A stretch of DNA of 64,000 bases from the NCBI GenBank assembly GCA_903919145.1, contig CAIXGW010000018.1, positions 1 to 64,000 on the forward strand. Reading direction: 5' to 3'. This DNA is from an uncultured Myxococcales bacterium. GTDB lineage: Bacteria; Myxococcota_A; UBA9042. Each line of letters begins with the position of its first letter. The first letter of the stretch is position 1. Of this stretch, positions 10,083-19,388 are shown piece after piece. Below the pieces are notes generated by a model. The model worked only from the letters and a program-made list of their open reading frames with translations, did not search any database and was not told the origin of the DNA. The translations under genes and the position numbers were made by a program.

Positions 10083-12989
10083 ATGACGACAACGGGACCC
10101 GCGCACGGCGCCCCCATCACCACAGCGGCGCGCCCGGGCATGGGCTGGCTGCTGTGCGCGACCCTGCTGGCTGCCCTGGCTGTGGGCTGCAGCGACGAGC
10201 CCACGCCAACCACGCCGGGCGGCAGCGCCGACAGCGGTGGCGGCATCAGCATGGAGATCTCTTCGACGATCGACACCGCCGAGCCCCTGCCAGACGGCGC
10301 CGCCGGCAGCGACAGCGCCGACAGCTCGCCTGGCTCAGACGCCGCCGGCACCGACCAGGACGCCGACAATCCTCTGGTCGGCGCCTTTGGTGCGCCCTGC
10401 TCGACCGGCGACGACTGCGACTCTGGCTACTGCGTGCCTTCGGCCAGCGGCTCGGTGTGCAGCAAGCCGTGCGTAACCTCTTGCCCAGATGGCTACAAGT
10501 GCTCTGGCGTCACCAGCACCACCGGAGACATCACCTACCTGTGCGTGCCCGGCGGCCTGTCGCTGTGCGACCCGTGCACCTTGAACGCCGACTGCAACGA
10601 CGCCAGCGAAACAGGCAATGTTTGCCTGGGCTTTGGCTCTGAAGGCAAGTTCTGCGGCATCGCCTGCGGCACCGGCAAGCCCGCATGCGGCAAGGGCTAC
10701 ACCTGCGACTCGCTGGTGGATCCTGAGTCGGGCAAGGCGATCAAGCAGTGCGTGCCAGAGGGCGGCAAGCTGTGCACGTGCAGCGTCAAGGCGGCCTCGC
10801 AGTCCAAGACAACTAGCTGCTACACCAAGAACTTTTATGGCCAGTGCGACGGCACCCGCCAGTGCTCGGCCGCCGGCCTGAGCGACTGCAGCGCCCCCGT
10901 GCCCAAGGCCGAAGAGTGCAACGGCGTAGACGACGACTGCAACGGCAAGACCGACGACTTCTCGACCGCGGCCAAGTGCGACAAGAAGAACGAATTTGGC
11001 GCCTGCACCGGCAAAGTGATCGAGTGCGTGCAAGGCCAGGCCATCTGCGACGCCCCCGAGCCCAAGCCCGAGGCGTGCAACGGCAAAGACGACGACTGCG
11101 ACGGCAAGACCGACGAAGACCTGTGCGACGACGGCAATCCATGCACCCTGGGCAGCTGCAACAGCGACGGGTCGTGCAAGCAAGCCCCGCAGTCCGGCGC
11201 AGCCTGCGACGACGGCAACTCTTGCACCACCACCGACAAGTGCGCCTCTGGCAACTGCACTGGCGCCAAGGTGATGGACTGCGACGACGGCGACTCCTGC
11301 ACCTTGGACAACTGCGACGCCGTCAGCGGCTGCACCCACACTGCCAAAGACGGCGCCTGCACCGACGACGGCCAGCCCTGCACCCAAGACATCTGCCAGG
11401 GCGGCAAGTGCGTCCACCCCCCGCAGAGCGAAGGCGGCTCGTGCCCAGATGACGGCGAGGCCTGCACCCAGGACATCTGCCAGGGCGGCAAGTGCAACCA
11501 CCCCGCCCAGGCCGACGGCGGAAAGTGCTTGGAAGACAGCGATCCCTGCACCCAAGACGTCTGCAAGACCGGCAAGTGCGCCCACCCGGCAGTGGTCGAC
11601 AACACCCCCTGCGCCGACGACGGCAACGCTTGCACCGGCGACGTGTGCGTGGTCGGCAAGTGCAACCACCCGGCGGTTTCCTTCACGGTACCCTGCGCCG
11701 ACGACGCCAACCCCTGCACCGCCGACGTGTGCGACAAGGGCGGCTGCACCCACCAGAAGCTGGGATCAGACAAGAGTTGCCTGGACGACGGCGACCCCTG
11801 CACCCAAGACGTCTGCGTCAACGGCGCCTGCGGCCACCCGCCCGCCACCAACAACGCGCCGTGCCTGGATGACGGGCTGTTCTGCACCAATGACGTGTGC
11901 AACTCTGGCAAGTGCAGCCACCCGTCCAGCAACAAACCCTGCACCGAAGACGGCAACCCCTGCACGCTGGACGTCTGCCAGAGCAGCGTCTGCCAGCACC
12001 CACCGGGCAACGCCAATGCCCCCTGCGCCGACGACGGCGTCCTGTGCACCCTGGACAAGTGCCAGAACGGCCAGTGCGCCCACCCCTTCTCTTCGGGCAA
12101 CCCCTGCGATGACGGCAACCCCTGCACCATTGGCGAGTTCTGCACCACCGGAACCTGCAAGTCGGCAGGCACCAAGGTCTGCGACGACGGCAACCCCTGC
12201 ACCGCCGACAAGTGCGTCCCCTTCCAAGGCTGCTTGTTCACCAATGCCGACAACCTGATCTGCGACGACGGCAACAGCTGCACCACCGGAGACAAGTGCC
12301 TGTCTGGCCAGTGCAGCGGCTCCGGCACCAAGACCTGCGATGACGGCAACCCCTGCACCAATGACGACTGCGCCGGCGGCTGCAAGTACACCAACAACAC
12401 CAACAAGTGCGACGACGACGGCAACCCCTGCACCAACGACGTCTGCAGCAGCGGCAAGTGCAGCCACCCCATCGCCTATGAGAACCTGCCCTGCGGCGCC
12501 GCGACGGGCAACCCCTGCGTCGAAGGCAAGTGCCAAAGCGGCAAATGCAACGGCGTCAGCCAAGAAGGCAAGCTGTGCAACGACTCCGACGCCTGCACCA
12601 GCAATGACAAGTGCACAGGCGGCGTGTGCAAGGGCTCGGCCTTCAAGAACTGCGACGACGGCAACCCCTGCACCGCCGATTCCTGCGACCAGTACGGCAC
12701 TTGCGTTCACAAGAGCGCCGACGGCCAAAGCTGCGTCTCGCCAAGCGGCGACTGCCCAAGCGGCCAGTGCGTCGCCGGCAGCTGCCAGTCCAAGTCGGGG
12801 GTCACCTGCCAGGCCGAGTACGACGTCGACCTGTGCGCCTCGGTCAAGGTGCCGGGAACGTGCAGCGCCAACGGAAAATGTGTGGCCAATCAAGGGCAAT
12901 CTGGCTTTACCTGCCCTGGCTGCAGCGGCGTGTGTCTGCAGTGCACGATTTTTGGCGGGATCCAGCTGAAGTACTGCCTGGCGTTCTGA
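10083..12989 (+). CDS. Cysteine-rich lipoprotein with MopE-type and Dicty_CTDC-type repeats
   Basis: 968 residues from ATG 10083, with GAGG 7-8 nt upstream; a TATACT -10-like hexamer lies at 10040-10045. The signal peptide ends in lipobox LAVGC (Cys36). A short Asp/Ser/Gly linker leads into Cys-rich segments. Two MopE-type metal-binding motifs (CNGVDDDCNGKTD and CNGKDDDCDGKTD) lie near residues 280-350. About 20 CDDGNPCTxDxC units then fill the rest. The middle of the array is a run of one unit type (DDGxxCTxDVC..GKC.HP) rather than the alternation seen in the 40.5-kb protein. No C-terminal catalytic domain is recognised. Expected at the outer membrane or cell surface; Asp clusters suggest metal, probably calcium, binding, which is inference. 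Confidence 0.8.
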   Translation: MTTTGPAHGAPITTAARPGMGWLLCATLLAALAVGCSDEPTPTTPGGSADSGGGISMEISSTIDTAEPLPDGAAGSDSADSSPGSDAAGTDQDADNPLVGAFGAPCSTGDDCDSGYCVPSASGSVCSKPCVTSCPDGYKCSGVTSTTGDITYLCVPGGLSLCDPCTLNADCNDASETGNVCLGFGSEGKFCGIACGTGKPACGKGYTCDSLVDPESGKAIKQCVPEGGKLCTCSVKAASQSKTTSCYTKNFYGQCDGTRQCSAAGLSDCSAPVPKAEECNGVDDDCNGKTDDFSTAAKCDKKNEFGACTGKVIECVQGQAICDAPEPKPEACNGKDDDCDGKTDEDLCDDGNPCTLGSCNSDGSCKQAPQSGAACDDGNSCTTTDKCASGNCTGAKVMDCDDGDSCTLDNCDAVSGCTHTAKDGACTDDGQPCTQDICQGGKCVHPPQSEGGSCPDDGEACTQDICQGGKCNHPAQADGGKCLEDSDPCTQDVCKTGKCAHPAVVDNTPCADDGNACTGDVCVVGKCNHPAVSFTVPCADDANPCTADVCDKGGCTHQKLGSDKSCLDDGDPCTQDVCVNGACGHPPATNNAPCLDDGLFCTNDVCNSGKCSHPSSNKPCTEDGNPCTLDVCQSSVCQHPPGNANAPCADDGVLCTLDKCQNGQCAHPFSSGNPCDDGNPCTIGEFCTTGTCKSAGTKVCDDGNPCTADKCVPFQGCLFTNADNLICDDGNSCTTGDKCLSGQCSGSGTKTCDDGNPCTNDDCAGGCKYTNNTNKCDDDGNPCTNDVCSSGKCSHPIAYENLPCGAATGNPCVEGKCQSGKCNGVSQEGKLCNDSDACTSNDKCTGGVCKGSAFKNCDDGNPCTADSCDQYGTCVHKSADGQSCVSPSGDCPSGQCVAGSCQSKSGVTCQAEYDVDLCASVKVPGTCSANGKCVANQGQSGFTCPGCSGVCLQCTIFGGIQLKYCLAF

Positions 12990-13084
12990 ACCGCTAGGAG
13001 TCACTTGCCCTGCCGCGGCTTTACGCTGCCCCCCTGCTCCTGCACAATCCCGCGGCCGCGCTGCCTGCGGCTTGGAAACTGGCC

Positions 13085-13870
13085 ATGGACCTGCGCGAGA
13101 CCGGCCTACAGGCACGCCACCCCTGGGAAATTGCGCGGTGGCGCTTTTTCTATGCGGTGCTGCAGCGCCACGGCCTGCTGACCCACACCCGGGCGGTGCT
13201 GGATGGCGGCGCGGGCGATGCTTGGTTTGCCACCCAGCTGTTGCAGCACCTGCCAGCGGATGCGGCGGTACACTGCTGGGACTCCGAGTACACCCCAGAG
13301 CTGATGGCCAGCATGGCCAAGGAGCTGCCCGAGCGGATCGCCCTGTCGCCGCAGCAGCCGCAGGAGCAGTTTGATCTGCTGACCTTGCTGGATGTGCTAG
13401 AGCACGTGCCCGATGACCGCGCCTTCCTTGGGCAATTGGTGGCGCAGCGGCTGGCGCCCGGCGGGTTTGCGCTGATCAGCGTGCCGGCGTGGCAGTCGCT
13501 GTACACCGAGCACGACCACTTTTTGCACCACTGCCGGCGCTACTCGCCCGACCAGGGGGTGGCGGTGCTGCAGAGCGCCGGCCTGGACGTGCTTGAGCAG
13601 GGGGGACTTTTTCACTCGCTGGTGCTGCCACGCGCGCTGCAGAAGCTAAAGGAGCTGGCCCTGCCCCCCAGAGGCGCCCACAGCCCGGGCATCCACTGGC
13701 GCGGCGGCAAGCTGCTGACCCAAGGAGTCGTGGCGCTGCTAAGCGCCGACAACGCGCTGAGCCACTGGGTCGCCCGCTCGGGCTTTGGCCAGAATGCCGC
13801 CACCCTGCCCGGCCTTTCTTGGTATGCCCTGGCCCGCAAGCCGCTGCTGCAGCCAGCAGCCAAGGTCTGA
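13085..13870 (+). CDS. Class I SAM-dependent methyltransferase
   Basis: 261 residues. The Rossmann methyltransferase fold is shown by motif I VLDGGAGDAWFATQLL (near 39-54), an acidic residue after the second strand (HCWDSEY), and LLTLLDVLEHVPDDRAFL with LAPGGFALISVPAW as the later motifs. A downstream HCRRYSPDQ segment is common in Methyltransf_11/23 proteins acting on small molecules or surface polysaccharide. Substrate unknown. It lies 95 nt after the Cys-rich lipoprotein and upstream of an envelope cluster. ATG 13085 has a weak GGAAA upstream. Confidence 0.85.
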   Translation: MDLRETGLQARHPWEIARWRFFYAVLQRHGLLTHTRAVLDGGAGDAWFATQLLQHLPADAAVHCWDSEYTPELMASMAKELPERIALSPQQPQEQFDLLTLLDVLEHVPDDRAFLGQLVAQRLAPGGFALISVPAWQSLYTEHDHFLHHCRRYSPDQGVAVLQSAGLDVLEQGGLFHSLVLPRALQKLKELALPPRGAHSPGIHWRGGKLLTQGVVALLSADNALSHWVARSGFGQNAATLPGLSWYALARKPLLQPAAKV

Positions 13871-13983
13871 ACCCACCGCTGCCGCCGGAGCCCCAGGGGT
13901 CAAGCTGCAATAGCTGTTGTCGCAGCTGATTTTCCTTGCTACAACCTGATCTAGTTGCCGCGCTTGCCGCGCCCGAGGTTCCC

Positions 13984-15618
13984 ATGCCGTCCCGCCTGTT
14001 CGCCCCTGACCGGTCCGTGGTTGCCGCCGCACTGGCGCTGAGTTTTGCCCTGCCCTTGCTGCCCGGCTGTGGCGAAGAAAAAAAGCAAGGAACCCGCGAG
14101 GAGGTCTCTATCAAGTGCGTTGCCGACTTGGTCGATGCGCGCCGCGTTCGCGCCTTGAAAGCCCTGCCGACGTCCGACGAAGCGGGCGATGACGAGCACC
14201 CGTGGCTGAACTGGATCAAGAAGGCCTCTGGGGTCGCCCAGGGCTCGGACTACAAGGCCTGCTCGATCAAGGGAGAAGGCACGCCTGCCGAAGAAGTGGC
14301 CGACACCATGGGCCGCTGGCTGGAGCTGCAGAAGGTCTACTACATCGACGAAAAGACCGGCCCCAACGAGTACATGGCGGCGCTGCAGGGAGCCCTGCGC
14401 GTCTCCAAGGGCAAGCCGTGGGAGTCCGATGTCGAGTTTGAGCTGGTGTTCTTTCACGCCGCCGAGCTGGCGCGCAGCTGGACGTTGTTTGCCGGCGAGC
14501 CCAATGACGACCGGGTGACGCGCTTTTACACCTACATGAAGTACGCGTTTGGCATCACCAAGCCGGTCGATGGGCCCTTGGAAGACAAGGACAACCAGAT
14601 CTGCCAGGAGAAGCTCAAGGAGTTCTGCACCAGCGTGCCCATGGAGAAGCGCCCGTACGCGCTGATGAAGCCGTACTTTGAAGCCGCCAGCAAGCTGATG
14701 GAGGAGTTCAAGGGCAAGTACCCGCAGAGCCCCTACGCCGAGTGGGCGGGGCGGATGGCCAAGGTCTACACGGACCGCGCAGCCAAAGTGCCCAAGTTTG
14801 AAGAGTATCCCGTGTTGCCGGCGATCCGGTCGACGGTGGCGGCGCCCTACTCTGGCAACGCCACGCTGATGATCACCGCCGACAAGGGTCTGGCGATGAT
14901 GGACAACCTGCTGCGCACCCCGACGCCGCCGCCGGCCAAAGAGGGAGAAAAGGCCAAGCCGGCGTGGAAGGGCGACTTTGGCGCGGACCCGGAGCTTGTC
15001 AAAGAAGTCAGGCAGTTGGTGCAAGACGTCCGCGCCTCGACGGTCTCGCAGTTCAACCAGTCGCAGATCTACGTGGTCACCGAGGCCAAGACGCCGGTGG
15101 CCTTTATCGAGCCGCTGCTGCGCGCCAGCATTGAGGGAGACAACAGCAAGGGCTGGCCGACCACCGTCCTGGTTGGGCGCCGCCGCTCGGATGGCACCAA
15201 CCGCCGCGCAGGCTTTACCCTGACCCTGTCCAAGCCAGAAGATGTCATCAAATTCAAGTTCAAGGCGCCGGGCGGCAAGGCCCTGGCCTGCGAGGCGTGG
15301 GCCGCCATCGGCAAGGATCAGCTGACGGGTGCCGGCTTCAAGCCCATCGTCTACCACGACGGCACCCAGGTCCACACCGGCCGGCTGGCCGAAGATGGCA
15401 CCATGCAGGCTGTGCAAAGCGCCCCCGGCCACGGCGATGGCGACCGGCTGGAAGCGTGGACCGATCAGCAGACCTCCTCTGTGGTGGTGGCGCTGCCCAG
15501 CACGGCCACTTACGCCCACTGGCTAGAGGCTCTCAATGGCGTAGCGCTCAAGTGCAGCGACGCCGAGTTCTGCAAGACAGAGCGCACCGTCAAGGTGTTT
15601 GTGGCGACCTGCAAGTAG
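13984..15618 (+). CDS. Hypothetical lipoprotein
   Basis: 544 residues from ATG 13984. The signal sequence ends in lipobox LLPGC (Cys29). No family is recognised. The middle is charged and mixed helical (about residues 50-290). From about 290 there are alternating strands (ATLMITADKGLAMMDNLL, SQIYVVTEAKTPVAFIEPLL, TTVLVGRRRSDGTNRRAGFTL). These vaguely recall ExbD/TolR-like periplasmic folds, but the match is too weak to claim. Several Cys residues (about eight) could form disulfides. Its stop is 21 nt before the acyltransferase, on the same strand. Confidence 0.7.
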   Translation: MPSRLFAPDRSVVAAALALSFALPLLPGCGEEKKQGTREEVSIKCVADLVDARRVRALKALPTSDEAGDDEHPWLNWIKKASGVAQGSDYKACSIKGEGTPAEEVADTMGRWLELQKVYYIDEKTGPNEYMAALQGALRVSKGKPWESDVEFELVFFHAAELARSWTLFAGEPNDDRVTRFYTYMKYAFGITKPVDGPLEDKDNQICQEKLKEFCTSVPMEKRPYALMKPYFEAASKLMEEFKGKYPQSPYAEWAGRMAKVYTDRAAKVPKFEEYPVLPAIRSTVAAPYSGNATLMITADKGLAMMDNLLRTPTPPPAKEGEKAKPAWKGDFGADPELVKEVRQLVQDVRASTVSQFNQSQIYVVTEAKTPVAFIEPLLRASIEGDNSKGWPTTVLVGRRRSDGTNRRAGFTLTLSKPEDVIKFKFKAPGGKALACEAWAAIGKDQLTGAGFKPIVYHDGTQVHTGRLAEDGTMQAVQSAPGHGDGDRLEAWTDQQTSSVVVALPSTATYAHWLEALNGVALKCSDAEFCKTERTVKVFVATCK

Positions 15619-15639
15619 CAGCGCATCGCCGGAGGTCGG

Positions 15640-17058
15640 ATGCTTCTTTACCGCCTCCTGCGCGCTGTGTTGCGGCTGCCCGTCCAGGTCTTCTTCCGCC
15701 AGATCGAAGTAATTGGCGCCGAGAACATCCCAGAAGAAGGGGCGCGCGCGGCGATGATCGCCGGCAACCACTCCAATTCCCTGCTGGACCCGCTGCTTAT
15801 CATCACCACGGCTGGGCGGGTAGTGCGCTTTGCCGCCAAAGACGTGCTGTTCAAGACCCTGCCAGTGCGGGTGCTGCTGCGCGGCCTGGGGGCGGTGCCG
15901 GTGGCGCGCCCCTCCGATCACGGCCCCAACCGCGGCCAGGGAGACAAGCCGGGGCAAAGCACTGCCGGCGTCAAGGTCGACAACCACCAGATGTTTGCAG
16001 CGCTTTCTCAGGTGTTGGCCGGCGGCGGCGCCATGGGCATCTTTCCAGAGGGCCTGTCTCACGACTTGGCCCAGCTGCAAAAGCTCAAGACTGGCGCGGC
16101 GCGGATCGCCCTGGACGTGGCCCACCGCTATGACCAGCCGGTCGACGTGGTGCCGGTGGGCTTGACGTACATCCACCCCAAGCGTTTTCGCAGCCGGGTG
16201 GTGGTCTGGTACGGCGCGCCCATCGAGGTGGGCCAAGACTGGGCAGAGCGCTATGCCAGAGACGACCGCGACGCCGTGAGAGCGCTGACCGACGAGATCG
16301 ACACCGCCCTGCGCGAGCTGACGGTCAACGCTGAGGATTGGCAGACAGCGCGCGTGCTTGACGCCGTGCGACGGCTCTACCAACCGCCGGAAATTGAGCT
16401 GTGGCAGCGCGTCGAGCTGGCGCGGCGCTTCAACCACGGCTACGCCGGTGTGCGCCACGTGGCGGAAGTGCAAGAGACGGTGGCCCAAGTGGCCAGCTAC
16501 TTGCAGCGGCTGCGGGCATTGGACCTAGAGGATCGCGATGTGCAAAGAGAAGTAAGCGCCGCCCAGGTGCTGGCCAAGACCGGCCTGCGCGTGCTGGATG
16601 CCCTGGTGTGGGCGCCGCTGGCTCTGCCCGGGCTGGTGCTGCAGACACCGGTGGCGGCGCTTATCCGCTGGGCCGGCGTCAAGCTGGCGCCGCGCAAAGA
16701 CGTCATTGGCACCACCAAGCTTGTGCTGGGGCTGCTGCTGGTGCCGCTGGTGCACGCCGCGCTGGTGGCGGCGCTGGCCTGGCGCTATGGTTGGCTGGCC
16801 GGTGCGGGCCTTGCGGTGCTACTGCCCATCAGTGGCTATGCGGCGCTGCGCACTTTGGAAAGCGGCCTGCAGATTGGCGAAACACTGACCACAGCCTGGA
16901 GAATGCGCGGGCTCAAGCGCGAGGTAGCCGACCTGCGGGTCGTGCGCGACCGGCTGCAGGATCGGGTGACGGAGCTGGTGGACCGCTACCGCCCGGCCGA
17001 CCGCGAGGTCCTGTTTGCCCGCCCAGCGCCGCTGCCCCGGAGCCCAGATGGCCAGTGA
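15640..17058 (+). CDS. PlsC-type lysophospholipid/glycerolphosphate acyltransferase
   Basis: 472 residues. Acyltransferase of the PlsC/LPLAT superfamily, transferring an acyl chain to (lyso)glycerophosphate. Motif I NHSNSLLD (catalytic His/Asp, near residue 44), motif II-like FKTLPVRVLLRGLGAVPV, and motif III IFPEG (near 139) are present. Unlike short PlsC enzymes it has a further 250 residues, with two hydrophobic segments near 365-410, as in the longer bacterial and eukaryotic GPAT-like acyltransferases. The Shine-Dalgarno GGAGG lies 7 nt before ATG 15640. Inner-membrane associated. Its end overlaps the next gene by 11 nt, implying translational coupling. Confidence 0.87.
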   Translation: MLLYRLLRAVLRLPVQVFFRQIEVIGAENIPEEGARAAMIAGNHSNSLLDPLLIITTAGRVVRFAAKDVLFKTLPVRVLLRGLGAVPVARPSDHGPNRGQGDKPGQSTAGVKVDNHQMFAALSQVLAGGGAMGIFPEGLSHDLAQLQKLKTGAARIALDVAHRYDQPVDVVPVGLTYIHPKRFRSRVVVWYGAPIEVGQDWAERYARDDRDAVRALTDEIDTALRELTVNAEDWQTARVLDAVRRLYQPPEIELWQRVELARRFNHGYAGVRHVAEVQETVAQVASYLQRLRALDLEDRDVQREVSAAQVLAKTGLRVLDALVWAPLALPGLVLQTPVAALIRWAGVKLAPRKDVIGTTKLVLGLLLVPLVHAALVAALAWRYGWLAGAGLAVLLPISGYAALRTLESGLQIGETLTTAWRMRGLKREVADLRVVRDRLQDRVTELVDRYRPADREVLFARPAPLPRSPDGQ

Positions 17059-17752
17059 CGCAACGGGGCCAGGGGATGGTGCCGCCGAGCCTGCGCTGGC
17101 CATGGCGCCCGTGGTCGTTTTGCTGCACGGCCTGGCCCGTACCGAGCGCTCGATGGCCGGCCTGGCGCGCTTTCTAGAGGGCCACGGGATGCAGACCTGG
17201 CGCTGCACCTGGCCTTCGCGCACCCACTCGATCGCGGACGCGGCGGCCATGGTGCAACAGCGCCTGCAGGCTGAGTTTCCCGGTCGGCCCCTGCAGGTGG
17301 TGACCCACAGCCTCGGCGCCGCGGTGGCGCTGCACCTCGCCCAGTTGCGACCGCTGCAGCGGGCCGTGTTGCTGGCGCCGCCGCTGCGCGGCAGCCGGGT
17401 GGCCCGCACTTTTGCCAATTGGAAGCTGTTTCGCTGGTTCTACGGCCCGGCCGGCGGCGAAGTGGCAGTCGCCGGCCCCGACTGGCCCGGGCTGGATCAG
17501 CTGGGCGAGGTGGCGATCATCGCCGGCAACCACGCCCTGGCATTGACCAATCCCATCTCTTGGGCCACCCGCAGCTTGGGCGTGCTGCCGGCCAGCATGC
17601 GCAGCGATGGCACCGTCGCGCTTGACGAAACGCGGCCGGAAGGCCCGCACCATTTTGCTGAGGTCGGCGCGACCCACACGTGGATCATGAACGATGCCCA
17701 GGTCCAGCAGATGGTGCTGCAGTTCTTGCAGCGCGGCCGGCTGGCGAGCTAG
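17048..17752 (+). CDS. Alpha/beta hydrolase (lipase/esterase-like)
   Basis: 234 residues from ATG 17048, inside the end of the acyltransferase gene. The fold signature is VVVLLHGLARTERSM (oxyanion loop HGLA, near 21-30), nucleophile elbow THSLG, and a late THTWIM His as the likely third triad member. The closest familiar group is the DUF676/EstA-like lipases with HGLARTxxSM. Coupling to the PlsC-type enzyme suggests a lipid ester or phospholipid substrate, but this is inference. Confidence 0.8.
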   Translation: MASDATGPGDGAAEPALAMAPVVVLLHGLARTERSMAGLARFLEGHGMQTWRCTWPSRTHSIADAAAMVQQRLQAEFPGRPLQVVTHSLGAAVALHLAQLRPLQRAVLLAPPLRGSRVARTFANWKLFRWFYGPAGGEVAVAGPDWPGLDQLGEVAIIAGNHALALTNPISWATRSLGVLPASMRSDGTVALDETRPEGPHHFAEVGATHTWIMNDAQVQQMVLQFLQRGRLAS

Positions 17753-17773
17753 GAATCTCAGCCGTTTTCCTAG
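17749..17773. terminator. Inverted repeat between convergent genes, possible bidirectional terminator
   Basis: CTAGGAA (17749-17755) and TTCCTAG (17767-17773) form a perfect 7-bp inverted repeat with an 11-nt loop containing four T. It overlaps the stop of the hydrolase and lies 7 nt from the end of the convergent amidohydrolase gene. The stem is not GC-rich and there is no long T-tract, so the terminator role is tentative. Confidence 0.3.
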
Positions 17774-17779
17774 AACTGG

Positions 17780-18973
17780 CTAGCCGCCCTTCTGCTCGGC
17801 CCAGGCCAGCACCGACCGCAGCATCACCGCCGCCGCGACCGGCAGCGCCGCTTCATCGACGCGAAAGCGCGGCGAGTGGTGGGGCGCCGCATCCGGCCCG
17901 CCGCAGCCCACAAAGAAGAAGCAAGACGGCACCTGGGCGGCAAAGTAGGCAAAGTCCTCTCCCGCCATCATCCGCAGCTGGCGATCGACCCCCGCCACGC
18001 CAGGCGTTTGCTCGGCTACCGCACCCACCAGGGCGGCCATGGCAGCGTCGTTGTGCAAGGCGATGGTGTAGCGCTGGTACTGCGTCTCTGCCGTAGCGCC
18101 GTAGGCCGCGGCCGCTTGCTGGGCGACCTCGGGCAGCCAGGTCGGCAGGCGATCAGCCAGATCCGTTGAAAAACTCCTGACAGTGCCGTGCAATTCTACC
18201 TCTTCGGCGATGACGTTGTAGGTCGTGCCGCCGTGGATCGAGCCCACCGTCACCACCACCGGGTCCAGCGGGTCGATGCGCCGCGACGCCAGCGTCTGCA
18301 AGGCCTGAACCACGCCGCACGCTGCCACCACCGCGTCGACCGCTTGGTGCGGCAGAGCCCCATGGCCCCCCCGCCCCTTGACCACCGTGCGAAAATCATC
18401 GACCGAAGCCATGACCGGCCCGGCACAGGCACTGACCACCCCGGTTGGCAGCGGGCTCCAGATGTGCAGCCCCAGCGCTGCCTGCACCTGCAGCGCGCTG
18501 TCGCCACACCAGCGGCCGTCCAGCGCCCCCTCAGCGATCATCTTGGGCGCGCCGCGGCCATTCTCCTCGCCTGGCTGCAAGCACAGCACCACCCGCAGCG
18601 GCAGGTCGGCCTCTGCAGCCTTGAGCCGCGCCGCCACCGCCAGCAGGACCGCCATGTGGGTGTCGTGGCCGCAAGCGTGCATGCAGCCCGGGCGCCGCGA
18701 CGCAAACGGCACATCGGTCTGCTCTTGGATCGGCAAGGCGTCCATGTCCGCCCGCAGCAGCAGCACCTTGGTCGCCGTCGCCGGCCCCAGCACCGCCATC
18801 AGCCCGGTACCCGCTACCGCGGTCGCCGCGATCCCCAGCTGAGTCAGCTCTTGCCGCAAGTAGGCCTGGGTATCAAATTCCGCAAGGCTTAGCTCAGGTT
18901 CTGCGTGCAGGTGGCGGCGCCAGCGCACCAGCCTGTCTATCTCCTGCGGCTGCAGGGGCAGGGTCCACTCCAT
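17780..18973 (-). CDS. M20 family amidohydrolase/metallopeptidase
   Basis: 397 residues from ATG 18973, with GGAGGGAG just upstream. Zinc-dependent amidase of the M20D (hippurate hydrolase/IAA-amino acid hydrolase) group. Visible features are WRRHLHAEPELSLAEFDT at the N-terminus, LLLRADMDALPIQE, metal ligands in MHACGHDTHMA, and CLQPGEENGRGAPKMI with the Glu pair, then the dimerisation segment DDFRTVVKGRGGHGALPHQAVDAV. Likely cytoplasmic removal of acyl groups from amino acids or small amides. Full family length. The preceding small gene ends one base before this start. Confidence 0.93.
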   Translation of the reverse strand: MEWTLPLQPQEIDRLVRWRRHLHAEPELSLAEFDTQAYLRQELTQLGIAATAVAGTGLMAVLGPATATKVLLLRADMDALPIQEQTDVPFASRRPGCMHACGHDTHMAVLLAVAARLKAAEADLPLRVVLCLQPGEENGRGAPKMIAEGALDGRWCGDSALQVQAALGLHIWSPLPTGVVSACAGPVMASVDDFRTVVKGRGGHGALPHQAVDAVVAACGVVQALQTLASRRIDPLDPVVVTVGSIHGGTTYNVIAEEVELHGTVRSFSTDLADRLPTWLPEVAQQAAAAYGATAETQYQRYTIALHNDAAMAALVGAVAEQTPGVAGVDRQLRMMAGEDFAYFAAQVPSCFFFVGCGGPDAAPHHSPRFRVDEAALPVAAAVMLRSVLAWAEQKGG

Positions 18974-18974
18974 C

Positions 18975-19319
18975 TCAACTCCCTCCTTGGAAACGCGATC
19001 GCGGGTCTTCAACGATGGCCACCACCTGCTCTACGGCCGTGCCTACCTGGCGGTGGCCGCCCGCTGCCGGGCGGATGCCCAAGAACTCTGGTCCCAGGCG
19101 GCCTTTGCGCGCAGGCGCCATCCACTGCTTGAGCAATTCCTGGGCCCGTTGCCGGTCCTCTACCTGCTGCTCGCCACAGAGCGCAGCCAGGGGCACCTGA
19201 TAAACCAGCGCGCCATCGCGCCAATAGGTGGCACTGCGCTCGCCGCGCCGGACTTCATCGGCCTGGATGGCGCACACGCACTCTGTCATGGCGTGGCGAA
19301 CCCGCAAAACATAGTACAA
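18975..19319 (-). CDS. Small conserved-looking hypothetical protein upstream of amidohydrolase
   Basis: About 114 residues if translation begins at TTG 19319, which has GGGGAG about 8 nt upstream; ATG 19289 gives 104 residues without a good Shine-Dalgarno. The N-terminal half reads as beta strands (YYVLRVRHAMTECVCAIQADEV, then YWRDGALVYQVPLAALCG) and the C-terminus is a basic helix. No family recognised. Support for it being real: its TGA lies one base before the amidohydrolase ATG, and that gene's Shine-Dalgarno is inside its last codons, as in coupled gene pairs. It lies in what would otherwise be a long gap before the divergent MscS gene. Confidence 0.5.
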   Translation of the reverse strand: MYYVLRVRHAMTECVCAIQADEVRRGERSATYWRDGALVYQVPLAALCGEQQVEDRQRAQELLKQWMAPARKGRLGPEFLGIRPAAGGHRQVGTAVEQVVAIVEDPRSRFQGGS

Positions 19320-19388
19320 GGGCTTCTCTCCCCGTTGACTGCACCTGGCCGCCAGCGTATCAGGGGCAGACCGCAACGGGGAGAGCCT

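Noticed and set aside
10335-13115. Several 450-550-residue minus-strand frames opposite the Cys-rich lipoprotein
   Set aside because: Composition follows the complement of TGCGACGACGGC repeats; no start signals or known domains.
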